A stretch of DNA of 64,000 bases from Nitrosopumilus oxyclinae (lineage in GTDB: Archaea; Thermoproteota; Nitrososphaeria; Nitrososphaerales; Nitrosopumilaceae), in contig NZ_CP026994.1 of NCBI RefSeq assembly GCF_013407165.1, positions 1,144,187 through 1,208,186 on the forward strand, written 5' to 3'. Position 1 is the stretch's first letter. Each line of letters opens with the position of its first letter. The notes under the pieces are model-generated. The model was not told the origin of the DNA. It did not search any database and worked only from the letters and a program-made list of their open reading frames with translations. The translations under genes and the position numbers were made by a program. This document shows, one piece after another, positions 43,352 through 52,220 of this stretch.

Positions 43352-44011
43352 ATGATATCTAAAACATCAACATTATCAATATTCTTCTTTATTGGGATTA
43401 TTCCTTTTTTACCCCTAGTTCATGCAGAGCCATCAATTTCAATAATTATGGAACAAACCACATACAGTTATTGTGAAAAATTATTCTATACAATTGAGGT
43501 TTCTGAAGTAACTGGAGATCCTGCAATAATTCACATTAGTGATGAATCAGGAAAAGGCAGTAGTGCCATACCAATAGCAATAACAGGATTACAAAATCCC
43601 ATCCCTTCATTAATCCCATTTGAAGCAGAAATATTTCCATTAGGAAAATATCTCATCGATGTGGAATATTCAGGAGCAGCAACTTCTGCAGAATTTGAAT
43701 TAATAGAATCAGACTCCATTTGTATTCCAGAATTAATTAAACCAATAATGGCAAACTGGCTTTCTGGAAATATCTCAGATGGATTTCTATTAGATGCATT
43801 TCAAAAATATGTAGATATTAAATTAGTAAATATTCCATTTGAAATAAATGAAGATAACGTATATGATGTAGAAGTTCCTGAATGGGTGAAAAATATTGGT
43901 TACTGGTGGTTAGAAGGCGCAATATCTGACGATAGTTTTTCTAATGCTATGAATAACTTGCTTGAAAGAAATATTATTGGATTTCCAGAAAAAATAGAAA
44001 ATGAAATATGA
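43352..44011 (+). CDS. Exported protein with WVKNxxxWWxEG module
   Basis: 219 residues. Signal peptide (LSIFFFIGIIPFLPLVHA), an Ig-like beta domain (about 28-125), then a C-terminal module containing VPEWVKNIGYWWLEGAISDD and NLLERNIIGFPEK. The module W-V-K-N...W-W-x-E-G with a following short helical domain is widespread in exported proteins of ammonia-oxidising archaea; its role is not established. Its stop overlaps the next ATG (ATGA), so the two exported proteins are made together. Confidence 0.8.
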   Translation: MISKTSTLSIFFFIGIIPFLPLVHAEPSISIIMEQTTYSYCEKLFYTIEVSEVTGDPAIIHISDESGKGSSAIPIAITGLQNPIPSLIPFEAEIFPLGKYLIDVEYSGAATSAEFELIESDSICIPELIKPIMANWLSGNISDGFLLDAFQKYVDIKLVNIPFEINEDNVYDVEVPEWVKNIGYWWLEGAISDDSFSNAMNNLLERNIIGFPEKIENEI

Positions 44012-44523
44012 ATAAACATTCAATCATTACAACTATTGCAATAATTGTAATAGTTTTGCCATTTGCACATTGGGGATTTAGTGTAATTGGCATGCATCAA
44101 TTAGAATACAGATGGGACAGCCCAGGACAGTTTAATTTTTTTACAATGTCCAATCATGGAGAAATTGAATTATGTAATACCGTGCCATTTTGGATGAGTT
44201 TTGAAAAATTTGAAATCGTCCCATATTTTGAGGCAAGTAATTTAGGTTCATTCTCAGTAGAGCCATCCACAATAAATCCGATGTCATCAACAGTACAACA
44301 GGGGATTTTTTCTTCAGAAGAATTATCAGCATCTCAGCATATTTTCATAACATTAGATTTTGAATTTGATGGAGGAGACATTAGACTAGACCCAAATCAA
44401 TTCATCGTAGTTGTTAAGGCAGATATACCAATTTTAGGATTAATTCCATACTCATCTACAACTCAGATATCAGGTTTTGATTTTGATAAAATGATGAATG
44501 CAGAAGATTTGTCTTGTAATTAA
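44008..44523 (+). CDS. Membrane-anchored extracellular beta protein, unknown
   Basis: 171 residues. N-terminal anchor (IITTIAIIVIVLPFAHWGFS), followed by a beta-sandwich-like domain (FEIVPYFEASNLGSFSVEPS; HIFITLDFEFDGGDIRLDPN). The pattern resembles LEA-type/immunoglobulin-like domains but no family is certain. It is translationally coupled (ATGA) to the preceding exported protein and ends 3 bp before a convergent gene. Confidence 0.75.
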   Translation: MNKHSIITTIAIIVIVLPFAHWGFSVIGMHQLEYRWDSPGQFNFFTMSNHGEIELCNTVPFWMSFEKFEIVPYFEASNLGSFSVEPSTINPMSSTVQQGIFSSEELSASQHIFITLDFEFDGGDIRLDPNQFIVVVKADIPILGLIPYSSTTQISGFDFDKMMNAEDLSCN

Positions 44524-44526
44524 ATA

Positions 44527-45360
44527 TTATCTCTGGCTTCTAGCAATTATTCCAAAAACAACTGCAACAATTCCAGCACCTAGAAATGCTACAACAAATC
44601 CCATTATTGCCTCTTTGCCCATTCCTTTTCCACTAGAACTTGATGATTGTGATGTTGGATCTAATACACATGCTCCATCTTTGAGAATTGTTCCAGGACC
44701 ACATCGTTCATCTAATACACATGCTCCATCTTTGAGAATTGTTCCAGGACCACATTGGGTTTTTGGTGTTTCCTCTACAGGTGTCTCTTCAACTGGTGTT
44801 TCCTCTACAGGTGTCTCTTCAACTGGTGTTTCCTCTACAGGTGTCTCTTCAACTGGTGTTTCCTCTACAGGTGTCTCTTCAACTGGTGTTTCCTCTAGAG
44901 TTTGTCCAAATACAGAACCAATAATTTCAATAGTTTGAGTTCCAGATGGGACATCAATATTTAAAATTCTTTGAGTTAAAGTAGTTGTTTCTGAAAAATT
45001 AGCTTCATCATCATCTGCTAAAATAAAAAAGTCTTCATCTACTCCCTCATATGTTGAATCAAAGAAAGTACGATCTAGTGTAATGTCTAATGATCCATTT
45101 GATTCAGTTACATCTACAGTTAAAATTAATGAGATGAATTCAGTATCAGCCTCAATTCCAGAAACAGTCATTCCAGTTACAGAATATTCTACATCATAAG
45201 AAGTTCCATCTATATCAACAGGCATTGTTTCTGCATAAACTAATGCAGTTGAAATCATAGTAAACAAGATTAATCCAAGGGATATTTTCAAGAGAGAATT
45301 AACACTAGGTAACTGTGTGTGTTTTTCCGAATAGAGTTCCTTTACAGCTAAATTATTCAT
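44527..45360 (-). CDS. Exported repeat protein with C-terminal membrane anchor
   Basis: 277 residues. A signal/anchor helix lies at about 25-43 (ISLGLILFTMISTALVYA), an unusually long 24-residue lead before it; a later start would shorten it. Then a beta domain (about 45-155), eight EETPV units, two copies of CGPGTILKDGACVLD, a Ser-rich linker and a membrane helix (IMGFVVAFLGAGIVAVVFGI) with a basic end. CGPGTxLxDGxCxL is a recurrent motif of thaumarchaeal secreted proteins. It is probably a surface protein of structural or assembly function. Confidence 0.82.
   Translation of the reverse strand: MNNLAVKELYSEKHTQLPSVNSLLKISLGLILFTMISTALVYAETMPVDIDGTSYDVEYSVTGMTVSGIEADTEFISLILTVDVTESNGSLDITLDRTFFDSTYEGVDEDFFILADDDEANFSETTTLTQRILNIDVPSGTQTIEIIGSVFGQTLEETPVEETPVEETPVEETPVEETPVEETPVEETPVEETPVEETPKTQCGPGTILKDGACVLDERCGPGTILKDGACVLDPTSQSSSSSGKGMGKEAIMGFVVAFLGAGIVAVVFGIIARSQR
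44765..44894 (-). repeat. 15/30-bp repeats encoding EETPV linker
   Basis: Units of 15 bp alternate two codon spellings, so the DNA repeats every 30 bp (TCCTCTACAGGTGTCTCTTC then AACTGGTGTT on the plus strand) about four times. They encode eight Glu-Glu-Thr-Pro-Val units, an extended acidic linker. The 30-bp periodicity shows expansion by duplication of pairs. Confidence 0.92.
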
Positions 45361-45465
45361 TTGTATATTTTGAATTCCAAATTGACGTTAAAAACGAAGA
45401 GACGATAATAAATCACGTAAAAGTCAACTTTTTTACTTATTTTTAAAGTTCAGGCAGAAATAATA

Positions 45466-46398
45466 CTAGATTACGCCACGAAGAATTTGAATAATCTTTT
45501 CAGCAATTACATTTGCTGCCAATGATTGTGCCTCTTTAGTTTGAGCCCCTATGTGTGGTGTTAAAATTACATTATCTAGTTCTGCAAGTTTTGTTCCAAT
45601 TGCAGGTTCTTTTTCAAACACATCTAATGCAGCACCACCCAATGTGCCATTTTTGAGAGCATTGTAAAGAGCATCCTCATCAACAACCCCACCTCTCGAA
45701 GTGTTGATAATTTTTGCAGTCTTTTTCATTGTTGACATTTTTTCTGCATCTAAAAGATGGTAAGTCGAATCTAAAAGTGGAACATGGATAGAAACATAAT
45801 CAGAACTTTGTAACAGAGTGTTCAAATCAGCTTTCATCAAACCAACTTCTTTTGCAAATTCCTCATCAATTGGCACTACATCATAACCAATAATATTCAT
45901 GTTTAATGCACGTGCAAGTCTTCCCAATCTTTTACCAATGTTTCCTAAACCAATAATTCCTAAATATTTTCCTCGTAGTTCAGTTCCTTTGAGTTCTTTT
46001 TTAAGCCATTGTTGATTTCTAATTGCTCTATCCCCTCTGCTAGTTTGTCTTGCAAGAGATAGCATTAAACCTAAAACTAATTCTGCAACGGCATTCATTG
46101 CACCTTCAACTGCATTAATCACACGGATGTCTTTTGTTTTAGCTGCTTCTTGATCAACATTGTCTAATCCAACTCCAACACGTGCAATAATCTTGCAATT
46201 ATCTGCTTTCTCGATCATTTCTTTTGTAATTGTAGTTCGACTTCGAACAATTACAATATTAAAAGTGGAAATTTTTTCTATTATTTGTTCAGGAGTAATT
46301 TCGGGTTCATATGAAACTTTTAGTCCATTATCAATCAGAATTTTATTCAGTATAGGATCGACTTCATCACAAATTAGTACAGAGTCTTCAAATCCCAT
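45466..46398 (-). CDS. serA: D-3-phosphoglycerate dehydrogenase-like 2-hydroxyacid dehydrogenase
   Basis: 310 residues. NAD-binding motif LGIIGLGNIGKRLGRLARAL (about 142-161), catalytic Arg in NTSRGGVVDEDAL (about 228-240), Glu in DVFEKEP and His in LTPHIGAQT. It would oxidise 3-phosphoglycerate in serine synthesis. The C-terminal ACT/ASB regulatory domains of bacterial SerA (over 500 residues) are absent, as in many archaeal forms. ATG start. Substrate is inferred from family. Confidence 0.87.
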   Translation of the reverse strand: MGFEDSVLICDEVDPILNKILIDNGLKVSYEPEITPEQIIEKISTFNIVIVRSRTTITKEMIEKADNCKIIARVGVGLDNVDQEAAKTKDIRVINAVEGAMNAVAELVLGLMLSLARQTSRGDRAIRNQQWLKKELKGTELRGKYLGIIGLGNIGKRLGRLARALNMNIIGYDVVPIDEEFAKEVGLMKADLNTLLQSSDYVSIHVPLLDSTYHLLDAEKMSTMKKTAKIINTSRGGVVDEDALYNALKNGTLGGAALDVFEKEPAIGTKLAELDNVILTPHIGAQTKEAQSLAANVIAEKIIQILRGVI

Positions 46399-46466
46399 AA
46401 GAATAGAAAATGAACAACGGAATATAATTCATTAAGAAAATAAAAAGAAAAAAAGATGTTAAAAGA

Positions 46467-47888
46467 TCAAGAAGTAAGGATTTCTGCTACTACAGGAATT
46501 ACTTCCCATAATGCGACATAATCGCCACTTGCTTGCATTTCAGAAGCTACTTCATCAGTGTATAAACCGTGAATGTTTAGTGCAGGATGAGCAATACTGT
46601 TCTTTCCCATTGGAGGGACAGCATCACTTGGATTGCCTAAAGCGTATGCATAAGATGCTACTGGTGCTGGGATAACTCCTTTCTCAACTAGAACTGGGTT
46701 CAAGCCGAATGGGTCACCTGCTACAAATACTGTAGCTGCGCCAGTGTAAATTGCTGCATAATCATGGTTTACTGCTGCATATGCACCTGGTTCATCAAAG
46801 ACCAAGTCAACAATCATGTTTTGTGAACCTCCGAGTAACCATGTTTCAGTTGCTGCGGATTGTACTCTATTACCTTGTGTAACTCTGTCCAAGATTTCTC
46901 CAACAATGTGGAAGAAAACTGGTTCGTTACCTTGGTTTTCAATAAAGAGTCTCACGTGTTGATCATTTTCAACAAACAAGAGTTGTGATTGGTATTGCTT
47001 GTGTTCAAGTCCATTCCATGGTTGTGCGACAAAGATGTTCTTGTTTACATCGCCATTGACGAGTAAGTTATGAGCCATGTTTGGTACATAACCAAATTGC
47101 ATTCCATTAACAACTGTTGCAGTGTTTTGGTGCTTGAACATTTTTCCAGCATCATAATTACCTTCAGGTGTTAGGTACAATTGATTGTATTGGAGTTGGA
47201 ACTCTAATGCGTCTGCATCGTAGAATTGTCTATCTAATGAAACTTTGCCGTTACTAACTGAAGTTTTCTCTACCATTAATTTCTTGTATCCATTAACAGG
47301 ATCAACGATTGCAATTCCGTACATGCCGGAAAGAACGTGTTGATCCATGCCAATTAATTTGACACCAGAACAGTGGTATTTGAAGACACCAGCAGATTCT
47401 GCAATGTAGCAGTACATGCTTGTTTCACCAGGATTGACAGACTCGAATGCGCTAGCAGATATTTGAGATGCGTGCATATCGTTACCGTGTCCAGTAACTT
47501 CATCGGCTGGAATTGTTAATGTCATTTTTACAACATCACCTTGTGTAACTCTTAGTGTTGGTCCTGGGACTTGTCCACTAAAGGTCATGGCGTTGTAAGT
47601 TTTTCCTCCCATAATTGGAAGTTCGACACTTTCACCAGTCAAATCAAACTCGACGACAGTGCGTCCAGTTTGTGCAAGTGCACCACAATCAGTTTCTGCA
47701 AATGCTTGAGGCATTACAAGTTGTAAACCGCCCATATTACGAATTTGATCCATGACATCGACATCCATTTGGGTCATGTCAAGGGATTGTCCGCTAATTT
47801 GGGTTTGTGTGTATGTGCTTCCGAATAAGGTTGCTCCCATTACAGCTACTGCTGCAATTGTGAAGAGCATGCTAATACGCTTATTCAT
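46467..47888 (-). CDS. nirK: Copper-containing nitrite reductase-type multicopper oxidase
   Basis: 473 residues with a signal peptide (ISMLFTIAAVAVMGATLFG). First cupredoxin domain: NDMHASQ, then YHCSGVKLIGMDQHVLSGMYG, giving type 1 copper ligands His, Cys, His, Met and neighbouring type 2 His residues. Second cupredoxin domain: VFFHIVGEILDRV with the partner His of the interdomain site. This is the NirK of ammonia-oxidising archaea, thought to act on nitrite/NO outside the membrane. ATG start at 47888; TATATAATAA lies about 25 bp upstream, so the transcript is nearly leaderless. Codon use with CC/GG-rich third positions suggests high expression. Confidence 0.93.
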   Translation of the reverse strand: MNKRISMLFTIAAVAVMGATLFGSTYTQTQISGQSLDMTQMDVDVMDQIRNMGGLQLVMPQAFAETDCGALAQTGRTVVEFDLTGESVELPIMGGKTYNAMTFSGQVPGPTLRVTQGDVVKMTLTIPADEVTGHGNDMHASQISASAFESVNPGETSMYCYIAESAGVFKYHCSGVKLIGMDQHVLSGMYGIAIVDPVNGYKKLMVEKTSVSNGKVSLDRQFYDADALEFQLQYNQLYLTPEGNYDAGKMFKHQNTATVVNGMQFGYVPNMAHNLLVNGDVNKNIFVAQPWNGLEHKQYQSQLLFVENDQHVRLFIENQGNEPVFFHIVGEILDRVTQGNRVQSAATETWLLGGSQNMIVDLVFDEPGAYAAVNHDYAAIYTGAATVFVAGDPFGLNPVLVEKGVIPAPVASYAYALGNPSDAVPPMGKNSIAHPALNIHGLYTDEVASEMQASGDYVALWEVIPVVAEILTS

Positions 47889-47908
47889 AAAGCAAGGACT
47901 TTACAATT

Positions 47909-47981
47909 CCTATATAATAATTCCCATTATTGGTACGTAATTTTTTGAAAAGATCTGAAAAAGAATGAATAATGGTGGGAA
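47909..47981. promoter_or_regulatory. nirK/fumarase divergent promoter with inverted repeat
   Basis: TATATAATAA (about 47911-47920) is centred about 26 bp before the nirK ATG on the minus strand. TTCCCATTATT (47921-47931) is mirrored by AATAATGGTGGGAA (47968-47981), an imperfect inverted repeat with a three-base insertion. The second arm is 16-29 bp before the fumarase ATG. One regulator could bind both arms and control both genes; this is inference. Confidence 0.45.
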
Positions 47982-47996
47982 ATTAGTATAGTCATC

Positions 47997-49358
47997 ATGA
48001 AATTTAGATTAGATGAAGATTCACTTGGAAAAGTCAAAATCCCAGCAGATGCATATTATGGTGCATTCACAGGAAGAGCAATCAAGCAATATCACGTAAC
48101 TGGAAACAAGAGCCATGAAAATTTAATCAAGTCATTTGTAATGATAAAACGCTCAGCAGCAGTTGCAAATATGAAAACAAAGGCAATTGATACAAAACGA
48201 GGAAAAGCAATTGTTACAGCATGTGACAAAATTCTAGATGGAAAATATGTTGATCAATTCGTAGTAGATATGATAAATTCTGGAGCAGGTACTGCGTTTA
48301 ACATGAATTCAAATGAAGTTATTTCAAATGTTGCATTAGAGGTACTACATAAAAAGAAAGGACAGTATGAATTCCTTCACCCAAATGACCATGTCAACAT
48401 GTCTCAATCAAGTAACGATACATACCCTACTGCAATGCATGTTGCAATTTTGATGAATCTTAAAGAGACTATTCCTGCAATTGATATTTTGATAAAATCA
48501 TTATCTAAAAAAGCAAAACAATTTTCATCATTTAAGAAAATTGGAAGAACTCACCTGATGGATGCATTACCAGTGACATTAGGTAGTGAATTTGCAGCAT
48601 ATGTTACATCAATTACTAAAGCTAGAAAAGAAATTATCGATGCACAAAAAGAATTACAAAATGTTGCACTCGGAGGTACTGCTGTAGGTTCTGGAGCTAA
48701 CACACCAAAAGGATATAGAAAAATTGCTATAGCAGAACTAGGAAAGATTTCAAAATTATCATTAAAACCAGAAAAAGATATGCAACATAGTTTACAAAGT
48801 AAATTTGCAGTAGCAAACTTATCAAGTGCTTTACGAAATTTGGCAATTGAAATTGGTAAAATTTCAAACGACATTAGATTAATGGCATCAGGTCCAATCG
48901 CAGGATTGGCAGAACTAGGAATTCCTGCAGTTCATGCAGGTTCATCAATCATGCCTGGAAAAGTAAACCCATCATTGGCAGAATGCATGAACATGATTTG
49001 CTTTAACATTATTGGAAATGATACAGCAGTTTCGTGTGCAGCTCAAGGAGGACAGTTTGAGCTAAACGTTATGCTTCCTGGAATGCTAAAATGTATGTTG
49101 GAATCAACTGACATGCTAAAAAACTTCTTGCCAATATTTTCTGCAAATCTAATTGACGGATTAACAGCTAACAAAGACAAATTACGTGAAGATATTGAAA
49201 ATAGCCCTGTAATTGTCACATTGTTAACTCCAAAAATTGGATATCTAAAGTCTGCAGAACTTTTCAAAGAATCATTGAAAACTGGAAAAACCATCAGAGA
49301 ACTTGTAGTTTCAAAGAAACTAATGAGCAACAAAGAAATTGATTCTCTATTTGGATAG
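47997..49358 (+). CDS. Class II fumarate hydratase / fumarase-aspartase family enzyme
   Basis: 453 residues. Signature GSSIMPGKVNPSLAE (about 318-332), plus NMSQSSNDTYPTAMH (about 130-144) and GRTHLMDALPVTLG (about 182-195). Gly after MP and RTHL-D are more fumarase-like than aspartase-like (aspartases commonly have GSSIMPAKVNP and RTQLQDA), so fumarase is favoured; it would serve the reductive part of the hydroxypropionate/hydroxybutyrate carbon cycle. ATG start. The next gene follows after 3 bp. Confidence 0.82.
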   Translation: MKFRLDEDSLGKVKIPADAYYGAFTGRAIKQYHVTGNKSHENLIKSFVMIKRSAAVANMKTKAIDTKRGKAIVTACDKILDGKYVDQFVVDMINSGAGTAFNMNSNEVISNVALEVLHKKKGQYEFLHPNDHVNMSQSSNDTYPTAMHVAILMNLKETIPAIDILIKSLSKKAKQFSSFKKIGRTHLMDALPVTLGSEFAAYVTSITKARKEIIDAQKELQNVALGGTAVGSGANTPKGYRKIAIAELGKISKLSLKPEKDMQHSLQSKFAVANLSSALRNLAIEIGKISNDIRLMASGPIAGLAELGIPAVHAGSSIMPGKVNPSLAECMNMICFNIIGNDTAVSCAAQGGQFELNVMLPGMLKCMLESTDMLKNFLPIFSANLIDGLTANKDKLREDIENSPVIVTLLTPKIGYLKSAELFKESLKTGKTIRELVVSKKLMSNKEIDSLFG

Positions 49359-49361
49359 ATT

Positions 49362-50630
49362 ATGGCAAAGATCTTTGTAGAAGCTTATGGATGCTCTGCA
49401 AGTTTTGCAGATTCAGAAATGATTTCAGGACTAATTTTGAATGGAGGGCATACTTTATCGGATAATTCATCAGATTCGGATCTAAATATCGTAGTCACTT
49501 GTTCTGTAAAAGATTCAACTGCAAATAAAATGATGTATAGGATTAATTCATTAAAATCAAAACCACTCATCGTAGCAGGATGTCTTCCAAAAGCTGAAAA
49601 AGAAAATGTGGAGAAATATTCAGAGAATGCAAGTCTACTAGGGCCAAATTCATTAGGAAAAACACTTCAAGTGATTAATTCAACTCTAGAAGGAAGAAAG
49701 CAAATTGCATTAGAAGACACTGACTTATCCAAGGTTGGACTTCCCAAAGTAAGACTAAACCCGACAGTAGGAATTGTAGAGATTGCAAGTGGATGTATGA
49801 GTGAATGTACATTTTGTCAAACCAAATTATCTAAAGGAGATCTTTCAAGTTACAGATTAGGAGACATTGTAAGACAAGTTCAAACAGAAATCAAAGAAGG
49901 ATGTAAAGAAGTGTGGTTAACATCTACAGATAATGGATGTTATGGATTTGATATTGGTACAGATTTACCATCATTAGTGAACGCAGTTTCTGAAATTCCA
50001 AATGATTTCATGATACGAGTTGGCATGATGAACCCAATGTACATGCCAAGAATTAAAGAAAATTTAATTGAATCTTTTGATAACGATAAAGTTTTCAAAT
50101 TTTTACATATTCCAGTACAGAGTGGAAGTGACAAAGTACTAAACGATATGAAGCGAGGCCATACATCTGGAACGTTTAGAGAGATTGTAAATAAAGTGAG
50201 AGAGAAATTTGGAGACTTTACTATTTCCACAGATATCATTGTAGGTTTCCCAACTGAAACAGAAAAAGAATTCCAAAAAACAATAGCATTACTAGATGAA
50301 ACAAAGCCAGATGTAGTTAATCTATCAAAATATAGTGCAAGACCAGGAACAGATGCTGCGGAATTGGATCAAATTGATGCAGTAGAAGTTAAGCGAAGAA
50401 CCAAGATAATTTTTGAGCAGATCAGTAAATTGTCAATGGAGAGCAATCAAAAATGGATCGGTTGGAAAGGCAAAGTCCTATTTGATGAAATGACAGAAGA
50501 GGGGATAAAGGGTAGAAACTTTGCTTACAAGCCTATAGCAGTTGAAGATAAGGTGGAATTAGGCCAATCACATACAGTTGAAATCACAAATGCCACTGTG
50601 AAGAGATTGATTGGTAAGATCGCAAGCTAA
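49362..50630 (+). CDS. tRNA t6A methylthiotransferase (MiaB/CDKAL1-like radical SAM)
   Basis: 422 residues. N-terminal UPF0004 domain with cluster Cys in EAYGCSASFADSE and VVTCSVKD and VAGCLPK; radical SAM motif SGCMSECTFCQTK (about 144-156); C-terminal TRAM domain. The archaeal enzyme (e-MtaB type) adds a methylthio group to t6A at position 37 of tRNA. The canonical TNTC segment at the second cluster Cys is VTCS here. ATG start, 3 bp behind the fumarase-like gene. Confidence 0.9.
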   Translation: MAKIFVEAYGCSASFADSEMISGLILNGGHTLSDNSSDSDLNIVVTCSVKDSTANKMMYRINSLKSKPLIVAGCLPKAEKENVEKYSENASLLGPNSLGKTLQVINSTLEGRKQIALEDTDLSKVGLPKVRLNPTVGIVEIASGCMSECTFCQTKLSKGDLSSYRLGDIVRQVQTEIKEGCKEVWLTSTDNGCYGFDIGTDLPSLVNAVSEIPNDFMIRVGMMNPMYMPRIKENLIESFDNDKVFKFLHIPVQSGSDKVLNDMKRGHTSGTFREIVNKVREKFGDFTISTDIIVGFPTETEKEFQKTIALLDETKPDVVNLSKYSARPGTDAAELDQIDAVEVKRRTKIIFEQISKLSMESNQKWIGWKGKVLFDEMTEEGIKGRNFAYKPIAVEDKVELGQSHTVEITNATVKRLIGKIAS

Positions 50631-50703
50631 ATTTTTTCGATCTAAAATTTGATTAAAAAAACGTAAGAAGGTTTTTTATCTAAATCAGAAAATAAGATCA
50701 GAA

Positions 50704-51654
50704 ATGAGCTTCCAAGTTAAAGAACCAGTATTAGTTATAGGCCTGGGTGGCGTAGGCTCAAAATTAGCAATAGAAGCAAAAAATGCTCTAAATTCAGATT
50801 GTCTAGTAATTAGTAACGATAAAAATGACTTATCATCAGAAATTCCATCAGTTCATGTTTCTACTGAATCAGTAGTTAATCCATCAGTCCAATTAATCAG
50901 AGGCTCAACATACAAAGTTGCCGATGAAATAAAATCAAAAATTTCAGGTTATTCCACAGTTGTCTTAATGAGTAATTTAGCAGGTAAAGCAGGCTCAGCC
51001 ATAGCACCCGTAGTATCTGAAATGTGTAAAGAAGCAGATGCAGGATTAGTTTCCTTTGCAATTATGCCTTTCAAATATGAGAAAGATAGAATTTTCAATT
51101 CAGGAGTATCACTAAAAAGAGTAAGAGAAAACTCAAAATGCACAATTGTACTTGATAATGATTCATTGCTAGAAAGCAACCCAGATTTGAGTCCAAAAGC
51201 ATGTTATGAAATTGCAAATTCTGCAATGATGCATGTTGTAGGTTCATTAGGTTCTTCAGAAATATCCAATGAAACAAGCATTCTATCCACAAGCAAAAAT
51301 GGTCAACATATTGAAGACTCACTAAGAGATTCACTCAAAATGCTTTATGGAAATGCACCTCCAAATTCAGTTAAACGTTCAATGTTGTATGTAGTTGGAG
51401 GAAGCAATATCCCAGTAGGAGTTATTAATTCAATTACAAACCTTACAGCAGGAATTGTTAATGAAAGCAATTCACAGATTGACATGACATCATCTGTAGA
51501 AGAATCCAAAGTTGTAATGTTATCATCAATTCAAGGAATGACAAAATTTGATAACTACGATCCTTTAGGAATGATTCCACAAGAAGATACACTTGATTGG
51601 TCAACACCAGACTGCAGTATTGATTGTGAATTAGACTTGTATCAATTAGAATAA
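50704..51654 (+). CDS. Thaumarchaeal FtsZ/tubulin-like protein with degenerate GTP-binding signature
   Basis: 316 residues. It opens like FtsZ (VLVIGLGGVGSKLAIEAKNA, about 9-28), but at the tubulin signature (GGGTGSG in FtsZ) it reads NLAGKAGSAIAPVV (about 94-107), losing most glycines that hold GTP phosphates. The T7-loop catalytic acid region is also not obvious. Nitrosopumilus-type archaea divide with Cdv/ESCRT proteins, and their FtsZ homologue is known to be divergent. Role unknown; GTP binding is doubtful. ATG start; TTTTTTATCTAAAT upstream is promoter-like. Confidence 0.78.
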   Translation: MSFQVKEPVLVIGLGGVGSKLAIEAKNALNSDCLVISNDKNDLSSEIPSVHVSTESVVNPSVQLIRGSTYKVADEIKSKISGYSTVVLMSNLAGKAGSAIAPVVSEMCKEADAGLVSFAIMPFKYEKDRIFNSGVSLKRVRENSKCTIVLDNDSLLESNPDLSPKACYEIANSAMMHVVGSLGSSEISNETSILSTSKNGQHIEDSLRDSLKMLYGNAPPNSVKRSMLYVVGGSNIPVGVINSITNLTAGIVNESNSQIDMTSSVEESKVVMLSSIQGMTKFDNYDPLGMIPQEDTLDWSTPDCSIDCELDLYQLE

Positions 51655-51689
51655 ATTTATTTTTTAAAATTATAATTTTTTGAAAAGAA

Positions 51690-52220
51690 TTAATCTTTCT
51701 TTGGTGCTTCTTTAGCTGGTTCTTCTTTCTTTGGTGCTTCTTTAGCTGGTTCTTCTTTCTTTGGTGCTTCTTTAGCTGGTTCTTCTTTCTTTGGTGCTTC
51801 TTTAGCTGGTTCTTCTTTCTTTGGTGCTTCTTTAGCTGGTTCTTCTTTCTTTGGTGCTTCTTTAGCTGGTTCTTCTTTCTTTGGTGCTTCTTTAGCTGGT
51901 TCTTCTACTTTATCTGAAACTTTTTTGGTTTCTTTTTCAGGAGTTACTTTAGATTCTGCATCTTCATCATATCTAGAAACGAGAATGAATCCTTCATCAG
52001 TTTTAGTCATTCTTACTCTAACTTTTCGTGGAGGATTCCTAACCCCTTTTGCCCAAATTTCGCGAGCTAATTCTTCATCTATTTTGATTGTCTCAACTTT
52101 CATGTGATGTCGAGCAAATTCTCTAATCATGTTAATTGCTCTAACAGCTCTATGTTGAGATTGTGAAATTTTTACTTTACCAAGTGGAATTGTATAAACT
52201 CGTTCTAATTCTTGAGACAT
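51690..52220 (-). CDS. rpl31e: Ribosomal protein L31e with repeat tail
   Basis: 176 residues. The first about 90 are ordinary L31e (ERVYTIPLGKVKISQSQHRA, AINMIREFARHHMKVE, AREIWAKGVRNPPRKVRVRM). After ESKVTPEKETKKVSDKV come seven 10-residue units EEPAKEAPKK. L31e sits at the tunnel exit of the large subunit, so the charged tail may lie on the ribosome surface near emerging proteins (inference). ATG start. It ends the L39e-L31e pair: the L39e stop lies directly before its start. Confidence 0.94.
   Translation of the reverse strand: MSQELERVYTIPLGKVKISQSQHRAVRAINMIREFARHHMKVETIKIDEELAREIWAKGVRNPPRKVRVRMTKTDEGFILVSRYDEDAESKVTPEKETKKVSDKVEEPAKEAPKKEEPAKEAPKKEEPAKEAPKKEEPAKEAPKKEEPAKEAPKKEEPAKEAPKKEEPAKEAPKKD
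51693..51906 (-). repeat. Seven 30-bp tandem repeats in the L31e tail
   Basis: Seven copies of a 30-bp unit (TTCTTTGGTGCTTC and TTTAGCTGGTTC on the plus strand) in exact register, encoding Lys/Glu/Pro/Ala units. The copies are nucleotide-identical across 51721-51900, which points to recent expansion. Confidence 0.95.
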
